Shown: positions 35,401 through 44,058 of the stretch, in pieces
Numbering within the stretch: the first letter of the stretch is position 1
How the letters are laid out: every line of letters starts with the position of its first letter
Origin: Acidiferrimicrobium sp. IK
GTDB lineage: Bacteria > Actinomycetota > Acidimicrobiia > Acidimicrobiales > Palsa-688
DNA: 64,000 bases
Assembly (NCBI RefSeq): GCF_025499425.1
Contig: NZ_JAIMCB010000006.1
Coordinates: 230,830 to 294,829 of the forward strand
Direction: 5' to 3'
Notes under the pieces: generated by a model
Database searches by the model: none
The model's input: the letters and a program-made list of their open reading frames with translations, nothing else
Told to the model about the DNA's origin: nothing
Made by a program: the position numbers and the translations under genes

Positions 35401-36791
35401 TGCCCCCGACCGGCAACCCGTGGCAGCGCTCGCTTCAGGCAGCAGAGTCCGCCGGGCGACTGCTGGACGAACTGGGCCTCGACGCTACCCGCCAAGTCGA
35501 TGTGTTCTCGATGTGCGAGGACCTGGGACTGTGGCTCACGTTCATGCCACTGGACGGTTTGCTCGGGGCGTTCGTTCCCGAGGGCAGCGGGGGAGTGCTG
35601 ATCACCGACCGACGACCGATCACCGTGCAGCGCTACACCGCGGCCCATGAACTGGGACACTGGCGCCTTGAGCACGGTCACGGCCTCGCGCTCGACGGCG
35701 AGGAGCACGTGTTCGGAACGACGCCACACGAGCGGGAACGCTTGGCGCAAATCTTCGCCGCCAACCTCTTGATGCCACCACCACTGGTCCTCTCCTTGCT
35801 GGCCAGGATCGGCGTCGGCGACGACGTACCGGTCGGTCCACGAGATGCCTACTTCGTCGCCCGCGAAGCTGGGGTGAGCTACGAGGCAGCGGTGCGACAG
35901 CTCGCCAACCTCCAAGTGATCACCGCGGCGGACGCCACCTTGCTCTTGCCACCCAATGTCCGGCCCCTCATGGTGAAAAGCGAACTGGCCGGCGGTCGGC
36001 GCCCCGTCTACGGCTACGCGGATGTCTGGCCGGTGGACGAGGCGTGGAATGACCAGGTTCTCTCGCTACGCACCGACGACGAGGTAGTCCTCTCTTTGCC
36101 CGAGAACCGAAGCAGCGGCTATCGATGGATGTTCGACAACGAGGTGACCGAGGTGGTCCCCTCCCCCGAACCGCCGCCGTTCGCTGATCAGCCTTCATCG
36201 ACCACAGAGACCGACACCGCCCAACGGTTCGTCGCAAGTGCCCGAACGGCCCGACGGGGCCGTGCGCCAAGCGCTGCTATCGACCGGGTACGACACCTCC
36301 CCGCGGATGAGGCGGCGAGTTCGGTCCCCGAGCGGACGCTGCCAGGAGGTGCAGCGGTGGTGGGCGACAGCTACCTCGCCGGCCGCCACGGTACGCCACA
36401 ACGGCCCCGGGACACGCGACGCGCCCGCCTCGCTGTCGCAACTGGGGACAACGACGCCGTCAGCGCCCCCGTACAGTCTGATCAGCCGGGCGCCGGTGTT
36501 CCCGAGCCTCGAAGCGGTCCCGAAGAACTCATCGCGGCAACCGGCCGACGCCTACTCGGCGTGCGTTTCGTCGAAGCCGGCCCCAAGACTCTGCACCTCC
36601 AGCACCGCAGCCCCTACAGCGACGCGCCCGCCGTCGAGGAGTACGTGCTCCACGCCCTCGTCGAACCCCGCCGAGAGGGATTCTCCATCGACCAGCTCGT
36701 CGAGGACCGCGAGGAGCAATGGGTCGGTCCGGTCCGAGACCGCAAGCTCCACGCACCCGCAGCGATCATCGACGACCGCGACAGCGACTGA
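35400..36791 (+). CDS. ImmA/IrrE metallopeptidase fused to split chagasin-like inhibitor domain
   Basis: 463 aa from the ATG at 35400 (a GTG at 35397 is also possible). Residues 1-190 are an ImmA/IrrE peptidase with TAAHELGHWRLEHG (HELGH at 83-87) and the FAANLLMPP helix. The C-terminal half resembles chagasin (I42) inhibitors of papain-like enzymes. The first part is LRTDDEVVLSLPENRSSGYR (about 223-242, the loop with GYxW). The second part, near 384-420, is LLGVRFVEAGPKTLHLQHRS and PYSDAPAVEEYVL. A disordered insert of about 130 residues splits the two. A papain-like peptidase gene follows, so the fusion likely controls that enzyme. Confidence 0.72.
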   Translation: MPPTGNPWQRSLQAAESAGRLLDELGLDATRQVDVFSMCEDLGLWLTFMPLDGLLGAFVPEGSGGVLITDRRPITVQRYTAAHELGHWRLEHGHGLALDGEEHVFGTTPHERERLAQIFAANLLMPPPLVLSLLARIGVGDDVPVGPRDAYFVAREAGVSYEAAVRQLANLQVITAADATLLLPPNVRPLMVKSELAGGRRPVYGYADVWPVDEAWNDQVLSLRTDDEVVLSLPENRSSGYRWMFDNEVTEVVPSPEPPPFADQPSSTTETDTAQRFVASARTARRGRAPSAAIDRVRHLPADEAASSVPERTLPGGAAVVGDSYLAGRHGTPQRPRDTRRARLAVATGDNDAVSAPVQSDQPGAGVPEPRSGPEELIAATGRRLLGVRFVEAGPKTLHLQHRSPYSDAPAVEEYVLHALVEPRREGFSIDQLVEDREEQWVGPVRDRKLHAPAAIIDDRDSD

Positions 36792-36815
36792 CCCCGCACC
36801 GCTTTCGAGAGTCCG

Positions 36816-37568
36816 ATGACTTCCCACGCCCAACGTCTCGCTGCCAGCCGATCCCGACCCGCCGTCGACCTCCGGCACCTTCTCACCTCCCCGCTCAGGG
36901 CCCAAGGACCGCGCCCACTGTGCGTCCCGTTCTCTCTCTCCGCTGCCCACGAAGCCGCCCGAACCCGGCTCGCTGCCCCCGGCGCCGAGATGCTCGCCGT
37001 CGAGCCGCTGTGGCAACACTGCCTTCACCACGGTGGCGCCGGCTACCAAGGAACGACGCTGGCCGCCGGAGGATCCGCGCTCAGAGCCAAGGGTCAGCCC
37101 ACCGAGAACTACTGGCCGTACAACCAGCGCCTTGGCGCCGGGACCGAGCCCGAACCGGTCGGAGCAGCGACGGCTCCGTGGTACACCGGCGCCATCATCG
37201 ACACCCCCCTCGCTCACGACGGGATCGAGGCACTCGTCGAGGACGCCCTCGCGTCAGAGATCCCGGTCGTTTTGGTCATCGAGCTCACCGACGAGTTCGA
37301 GCACCCCACGCCCACCGGCGAGATCACCGTCCCTCCGCTCACCGCGCCCGTGAGCGACTACCACGCCATCCTCACTCTCGGCGCCGCCACCAACGCGTCG
37401 GGGACACAGAGGCGCCTCCTCGTCCGCAACACCTGGGGCCCAGGCTGGGGAGCAGGCGGCTACGGATGGCTGCCGCCCGACTACCTGATCGCCTTCGCCG
37501 TGCAAGCCACCGCGATCGACCCGACGTCACTGGCAGCAACACCACCGACCAAGGGAGCAGCACCGTAG
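36816..37568 (+). CDS. Papain-like (C1) cysteine peptidase
   Basis: 250 aa, with no signal peptide and no prodomain, so it is probably cytoplasmic. The catalytic set of C1 enzymes is complete: Gln30 and Cys36 in AQGPRPLCVPFSLSAAHE, His183 in SDYHAILTLG, and Asn205 in RNTWGPGWGAGGYGWLP. Bacterial C1 peptidases without a propeptide need other control. Here the chagasin-like domain in the gene just upstream is an obvious candidate inhibitor. The gene starts 24 nt after that gene and overlaps the MazG-like gene by 1 nt. Substrates are unknown; it may be the effector of the system. Confidence 0.82.
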   Translation: MTSHAQRLAASRSRPAVDLRHLLTSPLRAQGPRPLCVPFSLSAAHEAARTRLAAPGAEMLAVEPLWQHCLHHGGAGYQGTTLAAGGSALRAKGQPTENYWPYNQRLGAGTEPEPVGAATAPWYTGAIIDTPLAHDGIEALVEDALASEIPVVLVIELTDEFEHPTPTGEITVPPLTAPVSDYHAILTLGAATNASGTQRRLLVRNTWGPGWGAGGYGWLPPDYLIAFAVQATAIDPTSLAATPPTKGAAP

Positions 37569-38473
37569 TGGAGCTCAACGACTACCAGGATCAAGCGGCG
37601 GAGACCGACGTCCTAACCGGTGACGACGACCTCTTGCCCTTGCTCGGCCTCGCCGGCGAAGTAGGCCAGCTCATCGCCGAGTACAAGAAACGACAGCGCG
37701 ACAAGACCGGCTACCGAGCGTTCCGCGAGGAAGTTCACGAAGAACTGGGAGACATCCTCTGGTACGCGGCGGCCCTGGCTCGCTACAACGGCTTCAACCT
37801 CGACGAGATCGCCCGAGAAAACCTCACGAAGACCCGAGGCCTGTTCCGTCCCCCGGCGCAACTCCCGCCTCACGACCGCTTCGACAGCGACGCGCCGGGC
37901 GACCAGCAGCTCCCCGTCCGGCTGACGGTCACCTTCGTGGAAACCGAGGAGACGACCCCACGAGGAGAGACGTTGCAGCGGGTACGGATGTACCGAGGCG
38001 ACCAGCCGGTCGGTGACCCCCTCGACGACAACAGCGAGAACAACGACGACTACCGCTACCACGATGTGTTCCACCTCGCCCACATGGCGATTCTCGGCTG
38101 GTCACCGGTGATGCGCCGACTCCTTCACCGCAAGCGATCAGAGCTTCCCACCGTCGACCGGGTCCAAGACGGAGGCCGAGCCGCCGCCATCGAAGAAGGG
38201 CTCACCGCGTACGTGTTCACGATGGCCGCCGAGCACAGCTTCTTCACCACCCTCGCCCACGTCCCGCCCAGCGTGCTCAAGACGTGCTCGAAAATGACCT
38301 CCCACCTCGAGGTCGCAGCCAGGTCCGCCGCCGACTGGCATGCGGCAATCCTCACTGGCTATCAGGCCTTCGGACAGGTCGTCGAGAACCGCGGGGGCGT
38401 GCTCACTGCGGACCTGGACAACCGAACCTTGAGCTACGACGGACCGGCCACTGCCATGGATGTCGGATCGTAG
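37568..38473 (+). CDS. MazG-like protein with C-terminal helical domain
   Basis: 301 aa from the GTG at 37568, overlapping the previous stop by 1 nt. The N-terminal 90 residues fit an all-alpha NTP pyrophosphohydrolase: LLPLLGLAGEVGQLIAEYKK (Glu31, Glu38), then AFREEVHEELGDILWYAAAL (Glu55/58/59, Asp62). This is the metal-binding pattern of MazG, with one Glu replaced by Gln. The rest has a conserved-looking DVFHLAHMAILGW segment near residue 165 and more helices; I do not recognise it. MazG enzymes hydrolyse NTPs or dNTPs and recur in nucleotide-modification and defence operons. It is the last gene of the operon and converges with the gene at 38495. Confidence 0.72.
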   Translation: MELNDYQDQAAETDVLTGDDDLLPLLGLAGEVGQLIAEYKKRQRDKTGYRAFREEVHEELGDILWYAAALARYNGFNLDEIARENLTKTRGLFRPPAQLPPHDRFDSDAPGDQQLPVRLTVTFVETEETTPRGETLQRVRMYRGDQPVGDPLDDNSENNDDYRYHDVFHLAHMAILGWSPVMRRLLHRKRSELPTVDRVQDGGRAAAIEEGLTAYVFTMAAEHSFFTTLAHVPPSVLKTCSKMTSHLEVAARSAADWHAAILTGYQAFGQVVENRGGVLTADLDNRTLSYDGPATAMDVGS

Positions 38474-38494
38474 CGAGCCTGCGGGAGATGGGGT

Positions 38495-39535
38495 TTAGGC
38501 GGTCTGCATCTGAAGCTGCTGGTTGCCGGGCACGACGGCACCCAGTGTGGGTAAGCCCCACTTTGGCGGGTAGCCGACGGCAAGAGGCGTATGGTTGGGC
38601 ACGTACCGCTGTTTGATCCGCGTCCGGCCGCTAGAGCCCTGCAGCTCGGGATGGGCCACTCGGGCGTACTTGGAGACCTCGCAGAATAGGTTCTGACAGT
38701 CGATCAGCTGCAACGGGCGACCCCACAAGGACTCGAACTCGATGTCGAGGGCGGCGAGGCAGTCCTCGGCCGCGTCGGCAACTGCCCGGATGACATCCTC
38801 CGCGCCGAGGCCGTCGGTGTCGACGAAGCACTTGGCGATCCCGTCATGGGCGCCCGGCCCCGCCACCACGAAGTCCATCTCCGAGAACGGATACAGGGCG
38901 CTGTAGTTCAAGTCGATGGCGAACTGGAAGGCCAAGAACTTCCCGAACGAGTGCACCCCTGCCAGGGTCGAGTACAGGTCCGCCAGGGTCGGCGCGCCAA
39001 CCAGGTGGTCAACCGTGCCGTCGACGAGCAGCCGGCTGAGCAGCTGCAGGTGGTTCGCATGCTTGCGTTCCGCCCCGAGCTTCGGGCTCGGCATGATGTA
39101 CGCCGCCGAGTACAGACGATTCCCGGCGGCGAGACGGATGTCGAGCAACTGCGTCAGTCGGTCCGCGTCGAAACTCGCCGCCGTGATCGGGCCGATGCTC
39201 TCCTCTAGGTAGCGCCAGGTCTCAACGCGGTTGAAGATCTTGAACAGCAAGATCCGCAGCACGGTCGATCGCTCGTCGACCTGGGCCCCGTAGATCACCT
39301 CGTTGATCAAGAACTGACTCACTCGATCAGAGGCCCGGTAAGCGTTCGTGAACCGGTGCGACGCCAGGACGGGATCATCGGTCCACGGGGGCTGCTCATC
39401 GCGTAGCCGGCGGTAGAAGATCTGTTGACGCTCGGCCGCCAGTCGCCAGTAGGAGCGGAACGCCTCCGTCACCCGAAGTACCCGGCGTCCGACGATGACC
39501 CGCATCGCCGAACCCTCGGTCACGACGCTCACCAT
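38495..39535 (-). CDS. 5-hmdU DNA kinase helical-domain-like protein (putative DNA base hypermodification)
   Basis: 346 aa from the ATG at 39535; an ATG at 39505 with a weak GAGGG is an alternative. The segments FRSYWRLAAERQQIFYRRL, PWTDDPVLASHRFTNAYRAS and DRVSQFLINEVIY (about residues 26-85) match my recollection of the HMUDK_hel family, which NCBI names putative DNA base hypermodification proteins and which Iyer and co-workers linked to 5-hydroxymethyl-dU kinases. A conserved NYSALYPFSEMDFVVAGPGA block lies near residue 215. No P-loop kinase domain is present. It faces the ThyA-like/MazG operon tail to tail, 21 nt away, which supports a shared base-modification role. Confidence 0.65.
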   Translation of the reverse strand: MVSVVTEGSAMRVIVGRRVLRVTEAFRSYWRLAAERQQIFYRRLRDEQPPWTDDPVLASHRFTNAYRASDRVSQFLINEVIYGAQVDERSTVLRILLFKIFNRVETWRYLEESIGPITAASFDADRLTQLLDIRLAAGNRLYSAAYIMPSPKLGAERKHANHLQLLSRLLVDGTVDHLVGAPTLADLYSTLAGVHSFGKFLAFQFAIDLNYSALYPFSEMDFVVAGPGAHDGIAKCFVDTDGLGAEDVIRAVADAAEDCLAALDIEFESLWGRPLQLIDCQNLFCEVSKYARVAHPELQGSSGRTRIKQRYVPNHTPLAVGYPPKWGLPTLGAVVPGNQQLQMQTA

Positions 39536-39598
39536 ACGGGTCGGGTGTGACGGCCGTCGAAGTGATCGTCCATGGGTCCGATCATCTCACACCGAAAC

Positions 39599-39633
39599 AC
39601 AGAAGCACGGTAATACAGAAATACGGCTACGAT
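39599..39633 (+). promoter_or_regulatory. Tandem 16-bp repeats and leaderless promoter of the RHH gene
   Basis: Two head-to-tail 16-bp units (ACAGAAGCACGGTAAT and ACAGAAATACGGCTAC, 39599-39630) end in the -10-like TACGAT at 39628-39633. The GTG start of the ribbon-helix-helix gene follows after 8 nt. RHH regulators typically bind such tandem repeats and repress their own promoter. Confidence 0.5.
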
Positions 39634-39641
39634 CTCTCGGC

Positions 39642-39842
39642 GTGGCGCCTCCTGCCGCATCCCACGCTCCGCAACCGAAGCGGCTCACCCTCGACCTCGC
39701 CCCAGAGGTCCACCGAGCGCTCAAGCTCCGCGCGGTTGACCTCGACGTGTCGATGGCCGAACTCCTGCGAGCCCTCATCGAGCAAGCGCTCAACGAGCCG
39801 TCGAAGCTCGCAAACCTGGCGGACGACCTCCGCACGAAGTGA
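39642..39842 (+). CDS. Small ribbon-helix-helix protein
   Basis: 66 aa from the GTG at 39642. There is no Shine-Dalgarno, but a -10-like box 8 nt upstream suggests a leaderless message. The core KRLTLDLAPEVHRALKLRAV, DLDVSMAELLRALIEQAL is a CopG/ParG-type ribbon-helix-helix fold: one strand and two helices. These proteins are antitoxins or partition/autoregulatory repressors. A toxin partner could be the broken gene that starts 16 nt downstream. Confidence 0.75.
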   Translation: MAPPAASHAPQPKRLTLDLAPEVHRALKLRAVDLDVSMAELLRALIEQALNEPSKLANLADDLRTK

Positions 39843-39857
39843 CAGACAGGAACAGAT

Positions 39858-40554
39858 GTGGCCCGGCTTCCCGCGATACGCACGCTGACCGACATGGTTC
39901 GGAGTCACCAACGCGCCCGGGTCACCGCAGGTGACTCTGCTGACTACCTCGTCGCGCATCAAGGCGACGTGGCCCAGTTCGAAGACGTGGCGCACCTCCC
40001 GTCATCCACCGATCTTGACTACGCCATGCCTGCAACGACCGATGCCCAGATAGCCACCGCCCGCCGCCTCGGCCACCACCTTGTCGTGGTTCGCGCTGCC
40101 CTCGACGAAGAACTCTGGACGCGCCAGATCTTCGTCGACACCGAAGTCCTGGACGAGCTTCTCTACTGGACAGTGCGGAATCCCGACATCAACGACCTCG
40201 AAGGACACTGCCGCCGTAGAACAAGCGCTTCGCGAGCAGCTCACCTACTGGAACGAGCTGCTGGTCGTTGATGTGGACCCCCAAGATGTTGCTCAAGCCC
40301 TACGCCGTCCTTCGGTTCACGCAGTTCATCATTCCTACCCAAGGTCCTCCGAGTGTTCGCTGCAGAGACTCGTCCCTGCTGCCGTAGGGCTGGGCGGGTT
40401 GGTCATTCTGGCGATCCTGACGACCCAAGTGCACGGTATCCCTGGATGGAAGACGCTCGCCGCCGTGGTCGGCGTGCGCGGGATCTCCATTGGAGGCGTG
40501 CAGGCGTCACTCAAGAACGCCACGCAGTCCCTCATTCGGACGACTGCATGCTGA
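39858..40554 (+). pseudogene. Frameshifted gene of unknown function downstream of the RHH gene
   Basis: A coherent protein-like frame starts with the GTG at 39858 and runs to about 40203 (ending YWTVRNPDINDLE). It continues in the +1 frame as DTAAVEQALREQLTYWNELL to 40554, ending with a hydrophobic stretch (VGLGGLVILAILTTQVHG). A single extra G in GAAGGACACT (about 40201-40206) would explain the break. The intact product would be about 230 aa: helical, with a C-terminal membrane region. It may be a toxin-like partner of the RHH protein, inactivated or awaiting a sequencing check. I do not recognise the family. Confidence 0.5.
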
Positions 40555-40701
40555 CCTCTACTCCGACCCCGTCACGACCGCGATCAGCTCGCTCCCCTCC
40601 CTGGGAAAGGAGGAGAAAGGCGGCGGTACGAGAGGCGGTCGGGGCTCGGACCGTGACCGCCGCACTGCCGGCGCAATAGACCCGTCGGCCATCGCCGACC
40701 T

Positions 40702-43700
40702 CTATTCCTGCTCGAAACCCTGGTCGGTGAAATGAAGAGTGCGGGCGTTCTCGGTGACAGTACGGATGACCGGCTCGTCGAAGCCCTCGGGAGCACTGGC
40801 GGAGATCTCGATGGTGATCTCGACAGTGGCCGACGCGTCGCCGAGATGGGCGATGACCTCTTGGACGACCCGACCGAACTCGAGGCTGAGTCGTTCGGAG
40901 CGCAGCGCGACGCTCCCGTGGAACCGTCGAGGCTTCGCGGGCGATGTCAGCGCGCCGGCAGCCAACGGTGTCGATGCCGGCGAATCGGCGGCGCGCCCGG
41001 CCGAGGCAGCCGTAGCGATGGAGGCAGCGGCAGCAGCCTGGCTGCTGATGGCTTGGTCATCGACGCGAAGCTGTGCGGCAGCGACGTCGGGTCGCACGAG
41101 CAGCGTGGAGACCGACACCGCAGCGCCGCCACCGGGACCGACGACGAGGCCGAGGTAGCGCTTGGTCGTGGCGTCGTAGCCTTCGGCGAGGGCGAAGCCC
41201 TCTTCGGACCAGGCGAACCCGGCAGGTCCGTCCTGCACGCAGCGGTGCAGCACGAGACGGTCTCGCAGCCGGGGCAGGTAGGGGTAGCGGGCGAGGGCCT
41301 CCCAGAGCTCTTCGACCGAAACGTGGCCCTTCTCCCACAGCGAGGCGAGCGGGCCGCCGAGCACGAGGGTTCGCAGGAGCGAGGGGGCGTAGACCAAGTT
41401 GAGGTGGCCCTTGTCGATAAGGCGCCGGGCGGTCCGTGCCGCGAGGTCGCCTTGGCCGTCGATGCGCACCGCGTCGAGCACGATCGGTCCAGTGGGCTCC
41501 GGCTGGGTCGGCACGAGCGCCCAGCCATAGGTCTCTGCTAGGCGGCGTTCGACGGTTCCTTCGGTTTCCTCGGCCTTGGTGGCCGCCTGGGCGGCCTGCT
41601 GGGTGCCGAGACCAAGCTCTTCTGCTTCGGTCGAGATCGATCTCCACGCGAGTGCCTCGGCCATCCCCTGGCGCAGGTCGTCGACGCGCCGGTTGTCGGC
41701 AGCGAGGAAGGCCACCATGTTGCGATAGATGCGCGGCGCGGTGCCGCGGTGCTCGAGGATCTCGCGCGCGGCGCCAAGCGCGGGCGAGTCGTCGGTCTTC
41801 ACGACATGGGCCGCCTGTGGTGGGAGCACGACGAGGCGTACCCGGTCGTCGTCGTCGACGTCGGCTGAGCTCGAGGGGGCGACGTGCACGCCGGTGAGCT
41901 CGCCCCGGTCGCGTTGACGCCGGATTCGCTCGCAGAGCGCTGCATCGAGTTCCGCGATGCCGGTGGTGAGCCAGCGCTCGGCGCGGTCTCGGGCCATGCG
42001 CGCCACGGAGGGCGAGAGCCCATACCAGTAGCGGTCCCGGTCGACGTAGAGGTAGGTGGCCCGATCCGACAGCCTGGCGAGCGCGTCGGCGTAGGTGGCG
42101 ACCGCCTCGCCTGGTGCGGCACATCCGAGGCGCACCCGGGCGGCCTCCACCCCTCGGTGCGGGGAGTGCACGGTCGGTGCCGAGCCCAGGAACACCGCCC
42201 GGGCGACCTTTCGCGCCGCGCCGTAGCGGCCGAGATTGGGATAAGTGGCGTCGAGCTGCGCAGGGAGCGATCCCGTGCCGTCCACGTCGGCGTCCATCAC
42301 CGGCTTCCAAGAGTCCTCCAGGTTGCGGGCGAGCTCGGAAGCGACCGGCGCGTCGTCGAGGGGGATGGCGCCGGGCAAGATGAGCGGCGACTGGTCACCC
42401 CCACGCCACAGCGCCCCAACGACCTGGGCCATGAGGCGCAGTACTCCCCGGGTGCGCTGGAAGCGCTCCAAGGTCGACCAGTCCTCGTACAGCCGGTCGA
42501 ACAACTCGGGGTGGATCGGATAGGCGGCACGTAGCCGGCGTTCGTAGGCGGCTTCCCGGCACTCGGCGGGGAACTCAGCCGCTTGCGAGCGGTACGATTC
42601 GGCAAAGGCCCGGGCGGTCGCGTCCCGATCGGCGAGCCCCGAGGCGTCGAGGGGTCGGAACAGCCGGCGCCGGACGATCTCGAAGCCTTCTTCGGCCGAC
42701 GCCGGCCTCCACGACGACTCGACCCGGCCGATCACGCTGCGCAGTCGTCGCAGTGCCTCGGCACCCCCCGGACCACCGAGCTCGACACTCGATCCACCAC
42801 CCGAGCCGCCACCCGAGCCGACAGCGGCGGGCTCGGTAGCCACAGAAGCGGGGAGGCTCACGACCAGCAGGGCCTGGTCGGTCGAACGTGCCGCTTCGGT
42901 GAGCGCCTGGGCGAAGGAGACGTGCGCCTCGAAGCTGCCACCGACGAGACGCTCGTCGGTCGCATACAGCTGGCGGGCATAAGCGACCCACTCGTCGACG
43001 AGCACGAGGCACGGCGCGCACGCCTTGAACAGCTCCGCCAGCGCGTCACCCGGGCTCGTGCCAGTGCGGTCCGCATCGGCGACAAGTGCGTAGCCGTCCT
43101 TGCCGGCGAGCTGCCACGCGAGCTCCCCCCACAAGGTCGCCACCTCGGTCCCGTCGGGCTTGACCGACACCTGCCCGGGTGCGATCCGGGTGCCGACAAG
43201 TGCCGCCCTGGCCACCTGGGGCAGCTGGTCGACCCCGGCGGCCCGGACGAGGTCTTGGACCTCCTCGGGCAGCTCGGAGAGTGCGGTTCCTGAGCACAGG
43301 TGCCAAAGAGCGATGAGGGTGTGGGTCTTGCCGCCACCGAAGGTCGTCTGCAGGTCGACCACCGGCACGCCATCGGTGCAGGCGAGGCGCCGGGTCGCCT
43401 CTAAGAGCAGCTGGCGCAGACCCTCGGTCAGATAGGTGCGGCGAAAGAACTCGACCGGATCGGCGTACTCGGGGCCTCCCGAGCCGGCCGCGACCTGGTG
43501 CAGGTCAGCGGCGAACTCGGCGAGGCCGTAGCGACCCTGGGCGACGTCGTCATGGGGGACGATCACCTCACGCCATGGGCGAAGCCCCGCCACCGCCCCG
43601 GTGGTTGCTTGGGTTGCTGCTCCGGCCTTGCGGGTCTCGGCCTCGTAGCGAAGCCGCATCAGCTCGGTCTTGGAGCGGCCGACCTCTGCGGCCTCGCCGG

Positions 43701-44058
43701 CGTCGACAGCGACGAGCACCCGCTCGATCGAGTCGAGGGCCCGGTAGGTGTCGTCCGCGTTGAACGCGTCGTTGTGCGCCCAGCGGTTGCGAACGTCGCG
43801 CAGCTCGAACACGAGGTTGCGGTCGGTCCGGGTGAGCCGGCTGCGAAACGCGGAGTCCCACGCTTCGGTCATCACCTTCAACAGAAACGCCGGATCGCGA
43901 AGCGACGCCGGCGCGGCGTTGCGCGGGCCGGATTCGACGAAGCCCTCCAGCCAACCCTCACCGTGCAACGAGGCCATCTGGCGGTCGACGAACGGTGCAA
44001 GCCCCGTGGCCAGCGCCTCGAAGGCCCTGCCGACCCGCTCCCGGTTACTGACGGCCAC
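40702..44058 (-). CDS. Swt1-type HEPN + DUF499 AAA ATPase (defence operon)
   Basis: 1118 aa from a GTG with AGGAGC upstream, overlapping the HEPN gene. Residues 1-125 look like a Swt1-type HEPN domain with the RNA-cleavage motif RNRWAH (Arg90 to His95, Rx4H) and LVFELRDVRN before it. The rest is DUF499/COG1483: TTFGGGKTHTLIALWHLCSG (Walker A at about 239-246) and APCLVLVDEWVAYARQL (Walker B, about 345). DUF499 ATPases are encoded with DUF1156 methyltransferases and SNF2 helicases in phage-defence islands. The fused HEPN suggests an RNase effector. It is the last gene of the operon. Confidence 0.83.
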   Translation of the reverse strand: MAVSNRERVGRAFEALATGLAPFVDRQMASLHGEGWLEGFVESGPRNAAPASLRDPAFLLKVMTEAWDSAFRSRLTRTDRNLVFELRDVRNRWAHNDAFNADDTYRALDSIERVLVAVDAGEAAEVGRSKTELMRLRYEAETRKAGAATQATTGAVAGLRPWREVIVPHDDVAQGRYGLAEFAADLHQVAAGSGGPEYADPVEFFRRTYLTEGLRQLLLEATRRLACTDGVPVVDLQTTFGGGKTHTLIALWHLCSGTALSELPEEVQDLVRAAGVDQLPQVARAALVGTRIAPGQVSVKPDGTEVATLWGELAWQLAGKDGYALVADADRTGTSPGDALAELFKACAPCLVLVDEWVAYARQLYATDERLVGGSFEAHVSFAQALTEAARSTDQALLVVSLPASVATEPAAVGSGGGSGGGSSVELGGPGGAEALRRLRSVIGRVESSWRPASAEEGFEIVRRRLFRPLDASGLADRDATARAFAESYRSQAAEFPAECREAAYERRLRAAYPIHPELFDRLYEDWSTLERFQRTRGVLRLMAQVVGALWRGGDQSPLILPGAIPLDDAPVASELARNLEDSWKPVMDADVDGTGSLPAQLDATYPNLGRYGAARKVARAVFLGSAPTVHSPHRGVEAARVRLGCAAPGEAVATYADALARLSDRATYLYVDRDRYWYGLSPSVARMARDRAERWLTTGIAELDAALCERIRRQRDRGELTGVHVAPSSSADVDDDDRVRLVVLPPQAAHVVKTDDSPALGAAREILEHRGTAPRIYRNMVAFLAADNRRVDDLRQGMAEALAWRSISTEAEELGLGTQQAAQAATKAEETEGTVERRLAETYGWALVPTQPEPTGPIVLDAVRIDGQGDLAARTARRLIDKGHLNLVYAPSLLRTLVLGGPLASLWEKGHVSVEELWEALARYPYLPRLRDRLVLHRCVQDGPAGFAWSEEGFALAEGYDATTKRYLGLVVGPGGGAAVSVSTLLVRPDVAAAQLRVDDQAISSQAAAAASIATAASAGRAADSPASTPLAAGALTSPAKPRRFHGSVALRSERLSLEFGRVVQEVIAHLGDASATVEITIEISASAPEGFDEPVIRTVTENARTLHFTDQGFEQE

